DNA of 34,227 nt, from NCBI GenBank assembly GCA_964513465.1, contig CAZEMR010000031.1, positions 1-34,227 on the forward strand, written 5' to 3'. Below are positions 31,984-34,227 of this stretch, piece by piece. How positions within the stretch are numbered: position 1 is the stretch's first letter; every line of letters starts with the position of its first letter. A model generated the notes under the pieces. The model did no database searches and had not been told where the DNA came from. It saw only the letters and a list, made by a program, of their open reading frames with translations. This DNA is from CAZEMR01 sp964513465. Lineage in GTDB: Bacteria > Bacteroidota > Ignavibacteria > Kapaibacteriales > UBA2268. The translations under genes were made by a program, and so were the position numbers.

Positions 31984-32325
31984 ATGGAAAAAGAAGAAAT
32001 TAAGGCACTTGCGCGCGCTTTAGTAAATGAAATGGACTCGATGCACAACGCCGATCTCGCATGGAAATGGGAGGGCGGCAGCATTTTTTTTATGCCCGGT
32101 GATTCCGACACTAAAGAGCACGAAATGCCCATCGACCGGCTGATGCACAAGATCGTCATGATTCGCGATAATCTTCGCGTACTCGAAAGTAAAATCAACG
32201 CAATGGACGCGATCAGCGAAGGCGAAAAGCTCAAGTTGCAGAATTATATCACAAAATGCTATGGCTCGCTGACCTCGTTCAATTTCCTCTTCTATAGCGA
32301 CGAAGACAAATTCAGATCGAAATAA
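31984..32325 (+). CDS. Small soluble protein of unknown function
   Basis: Not recognised. It has 113 residues, no signal peptide and no hydrophobic segment, so it is probably cytoplasmic. It is acidic at the N-terminus (MEKEEIKALARALVNEMD), with WKWEGGSIFFMPGD as a beta-like middle. Two predicted amphipathic helices follow (DRLMHKIVMIRDNLRVLESKIN and EGEKLKLQNYITKCYGSL). The helices suggest an oligomerising or partner-binding protein. ATG 31984 is preceded only by AT-rich sequence, without a Shine-Dalgarno site. It is 27 bases after the DedA-like gene and is followed by a strong terminator. Confidence 0.75.
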   Translation: MEKEEIKALARALVNEMDSMHNADLAWKWEGGSIFFMPGDSDTKEHEMPIDRLMHKIVMIRDNLRVLESKINAMDAISEGEKLKLQNYITKCYGSLTSFNFLFYSDEDKFRSK

Positions 32326-32342
32326 TTAATTCAAAAATAAGG

Positions 32343-32372
32343 GCCTTCCGCAATTCGCACGGAAGGCTTTTT
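32343..32372 (+). terminator. Rho-independent terminator abutting the Rieske start
   Basis: GCCTTCCG (32343-32350) pairs perfectly with CGGAAGGC (32360-32367) around a 9-base loop, followed by TTTTT (32368-32372). It ends the transcript of the small unknown gene (stop 32325). Only four bases lie between the T-run and the Rieske ATG at 32377, so it occupies that gene's whole leader. The arm sequence GCCTTCCG also occurs in the inverted repeat at 168-198. Confidence 0.88.
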
Positions 32373-32376
32373 GATT

Positions 32377-32769
32377 ATGAACCTCACCCGCAGAAAATTC
32401 TTTCGCTCAGTAATGATCGCACTCGGTGCGCCGGCTGCTCTGTGGATGTGGTCAATCGCCGGACGCGAGCGTAAGGCTTCCGCAGATAAGCAAATCAGCA
32501 TTCCTGCAGATCTCCCCCCTGGCATCACTTTCCGCGATGACATTATTATTAATAATTCCGGCGAAAAGCCGCTGTTTCTTTCTGCGAAATGCACCCACCT
32601 CGGCTGCCGGATAGAGAATATCGAGGGCGATCGCCTCGTTTGTCCTTGCCATGGATCGCAGTATGACCTCGGCGGGAATGTCGAGCGCGGTCCCGCGACA
32701 AAATCGCTGCCCAGGCTCGGATGGGAATACGACAAATCCCGATCATATATATATATTACGCTCGCATGA
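32377..32769 (+). CDS. Rieske iron-sulfur protein with Tat signal
   Basis: High-potential 2Fe-2S subunit of a quinol-oxidising cytochrome b complex, anchored at the membrane with its cluster outside. It has 130 residues. A twin-arginine signal LTRRKFFRS (3-11) leads a hydrophobic segment (VMIALGAPAALWMW). Cluster ligands are Cys72 and His74 (CTHLGC) and Cys89 and His92 (CPCHGS); Cys77 and Cys91 form the usual disulfide. GPATKSLP after the second motif is typical. The soluble domain is small. ATG 32377 was chosen since it puts the RR motif next to the N-terminus; a TTG at 32371 is in frame. Its stop overlaps the cytochrome b start (ATGA), so the two are translationally coupled partners. Confidence 0.93.
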   Translation: MNLTRRKFFRSVMIALGAPAALWMWSIAGRERKASADKQISIPADLPPGITFRDDIIINNSGEKPLFLSAKCTHLGCRIENIEGDRLVCPCHGSQYDLGGNVERGPATKSLPRLGWEYDKSRSYIYITLA

Positions 32770-34227
32770 AGCTGCCTGCGAAAATATTGCTGCCGGGAAA
32801 GATTAATTACGGCTATTTCGCCTATGCGCTGTTCGCGCTGATTGCACTCAGCGGGGTGATGCTCGCATTTGTTTACGATCCCGAAAGCGCCCGCCAATCC
32901 GTCGGAGGTATGTTTTTCGGTCGATCTGGCGCATTGCTTGCGCGTTCCCTGCATTACTGGGCGAGCCAGCTTTTTCTGATATTTGCCGGCATTCATATCG
33001 TCGATCATTTGCTCAAGCGGCGCGACAAGCAGCTTCGAAGCGGCGTATGGCTGCGGCTTACGCTGACCATCCCCGTCATTTTTTACGCAATGCTTTCGGG
33101 ATTCATACTAAAGGGCGATCCCGACGCCCTTCATGCGTCGTCGATATTTCGCAGCATGATTACCTCGCTGCCTTTTATCGGCTACGACCTTGCGTTCATG
33201 CTGCTCGGCGCGGCAGATGATTTGTTGCTGATATATGTGCACCATATCTGCACTGCCACGATTATCATCTGGCTTACGACAATCGAGCACACGCGCAAAA
33301 TCCTGCCTCCTGCGAAGTATTCCGTTTATCAGCTGCCTGCGTTGGCGTTTCTGTCGATTCTCCTCATACCGGGTTTGCATGACGGACTTTCGGGATTATC
33401 CAAAGGTCCCTGGTATTTTCTCGGCGTTCAGGAGATGATGAGCTGGACCGGCCGCCCGGATTGGATAAGCTATTTATTTATAATAATATTGGGAATTTTT
33501 TTCTCGATAAAATATTTGAATCATTTTTCGGAAATGATTGCCCGCAGGTCTATTATATATATAATATTTGCAATGCTGGGGCTGATCGTATTCGGAGCCT
33601 GGTTCCGCGGCGAAGGCTGGCGTGCCGACTGGCCCTGGAATATCCGCCAATTCAATACTATCGGGTTTTATACGATATTCGATTTTTCTGCGGATGAATA
33701 TCCCGAAATATCTCAAATCCCGATGATAAACGGGCGGCAGGAGTCATGCCTCGGCTGCCATGGCAATGTCAGCGGATTTGTCGACTCGCACGATCCTTCG
33801 GCGCTGGGCTGCTCGTCTTGTCATCTGGGCAATCCGCTGACCCCGGATATGGACTGCTCGCACGAGGGGATGATCCTTGTGCCGGGCAATCTGGCCGATG
33901 CTAAGCGGACGTGCGGCGCGGCGGGCTGCCATCCGCAAATAATCACGCGCGTAGAAAATTCGATTATGAATACAGTAAGCGGAATGATTTCGGTCGATAA
34001 ATTCGCTTTCGGCGAAATCGACTCGCCTGGGGGGTTATTTCATGTGAATAATCTCGGAAATACCGCTGCCGGCACGCATTTGAAGCAGATGTGCGTGGTG
34101 TGTCATATCGGCCAGCATAAGCCTATGCCGGACGCAGTCAGCCAGCAGTCGCGCGGAGGCGGTTGCAATGCCTGCCATCTGAATTATTCCGATTCCGCAA
34201 AAATATTCCTGATAAAATTTATTACGG
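32766..34227 (+). CDS. Cytochrome b fused to multihaem cytochrome c domain (3' truncated by the window)
   Basis: One uninterrupted frame of 487 codons from ATG 32766 to the window end. Residues 1-290 are a cytochrome b. Haem histidines are His63 and His77 in LHYWASQLFLIFAGIH (14 apart), and His160 and His175 in VHHICTATIIIW...EH (15 apart, the spacing of b6-type proteins). Subunit IV-like helices follow, with GPWYFLGVQEMM (214-225), where bc1 proteins have PEWY. After the last TM helix (about 266-285, ending FGAWFRG) a periplasmic region carries CLGCH (328), CSSCH (349), CGAAGCH (383, a CX4CH), CVVCH (443) and CNACH (467). Together with the Rieske protein it should oxidise menaquinol and pass electrons to c haems on the same chain. 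The true C-terminus and total haem count are outside the window. Confidence 0.93.
   Translation, partial: MKLPAKILLPGKINYGYFAYALFALIALSGVMLAFVYDPESARQSVGGMFFGRSGALLARSLHYWASQLFLIFAGIHIVDHLLKRRDKQLRSGVWLRLTLTIPVIFYAMLSGFILKGDPDALHASSIFRSMITSLPFIGYDLAFMLLGAADDLLLIYVHHICTATIIIWLTTIEHTRKILPPAKYSVYQLPALAFLSILLIPGLHDGLSGLSKGPWYFLGVQEMMSWTGRPDWISYLFIIILGIFFSIKYLNHFSEMIARRSIIYIIFAMLGLIVFGAWFRGEGWRADWPWNIRQFNTIGFYTIFDFSADEYPEISQIPMINGRQESCLGCHGNVSGFVDSHDPSALGCSSCHLGNPLTPDMDCSHEGMILVPGNLADAKRTCGAAGCHPQIITRVENSIMNTVSGMISVDKFAFGEIDSPGGLFHVNNLGNTAAGTHLKQMCVVCHIGQHKPMPDAVSQQSRGGGCNACHLNYSDSAKIFLIKFIT

Noticed and set aside
32331..33008. 225-codon minus-strand frame over the terminator, Rieske and cytochrome b genes
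   Set aside because: The plus strand carries unmistakable Rieske and haem motifs; the antisense product has no family features.

Overview
The window reads as a chromosomal segment from a member of the Bacteroidota/Chlorobiota/Ignavibacteriota (FCB) group. Three things point there. The primary sigma factor is the short type without region 1.1. The first 81 bases encode a type IX secretion (T9SS) style C-terminal tail. A TTTG-N20-TAnnTTTG promoter of the Bacteroidota kind precedes the polysaccharide operon. A narrower assignment (for example Ignavibacteria or Kapaibacteria) is inference only. No tRNA, rRNA, CRISPR array, transposase or phage gene was seen.

Layout. 1-345: the end of a secreted-protein gene, then three hairpin-forming inverted repeats. 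346-6559 (+): housekeeping genes glyQS, a ctpA-type protease, the primary sigma factor, lipA, a metallo-beta-lactamase-fold hydrolase and an OsmC protein. 6651-7586 (+): an unrecognised secreted protein. 7587-10190 (-): an ECF sigma factor, a small membrane protein that is probably its anti-sigma factor, and a glutamate/dicarboxylate symporter. A DUF6249-like membrane protein (10322-10666, +) is divergent from the sigma factor. Two mirror-image TGTAAC-N17-CGTC promoters lie in the gap between them. 10739-13149 (-): glgA and ispE. 13178-17984 (+): a polyprenol/dolichol kinase-like protein, a frame-disrupted exported protein, threonine aldolase, a small exported protein, a thioesterase and a GH3 glycosidase.

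18066-30364 (+) is an exopolysaccharide/capsule locus. It holds rfbB, a UDP-sugar dehydrogenase and wecB (nucleotide sugars), an SLBB export protein and a Wzi-like barrel (outer-membrane side), an initiating sugar-phosphate transferase, a Dpm1-like mannosyltransferase and two family 2 glycosyltransferases. The last of these is fused to a second sugar-phosphate-transferase module that has lost about 60 residues covering the catalytic segment. No Wzx flippase, Wzy polymerase or Wzc co-polymerase is in the window. accA, a DedA-family protein and a small unknown protein follow on the same strand.

32377-34227 (+) begins a respiratory quinol-oxidising module. A Tat-exported Rieske protein overlaps by four bases a large open frame that runs off the end of the window. 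That frame encodes a complete cytochrome b (both b-haem histidine pairs and the PWY region) fused to a multihaem cytochrome c domain, with at least four CXXCH motifs and one CX4CH visible.

The observations most worth following up are the cytochrome b-multihaem fusion, the glycosyltransferase fused to a catalytically gutted transferase, the symmetrical ECF promoter pair, the T9 tract that splits a signal peptide from its protein, and the terminator placed directly on the Rieske start codon.
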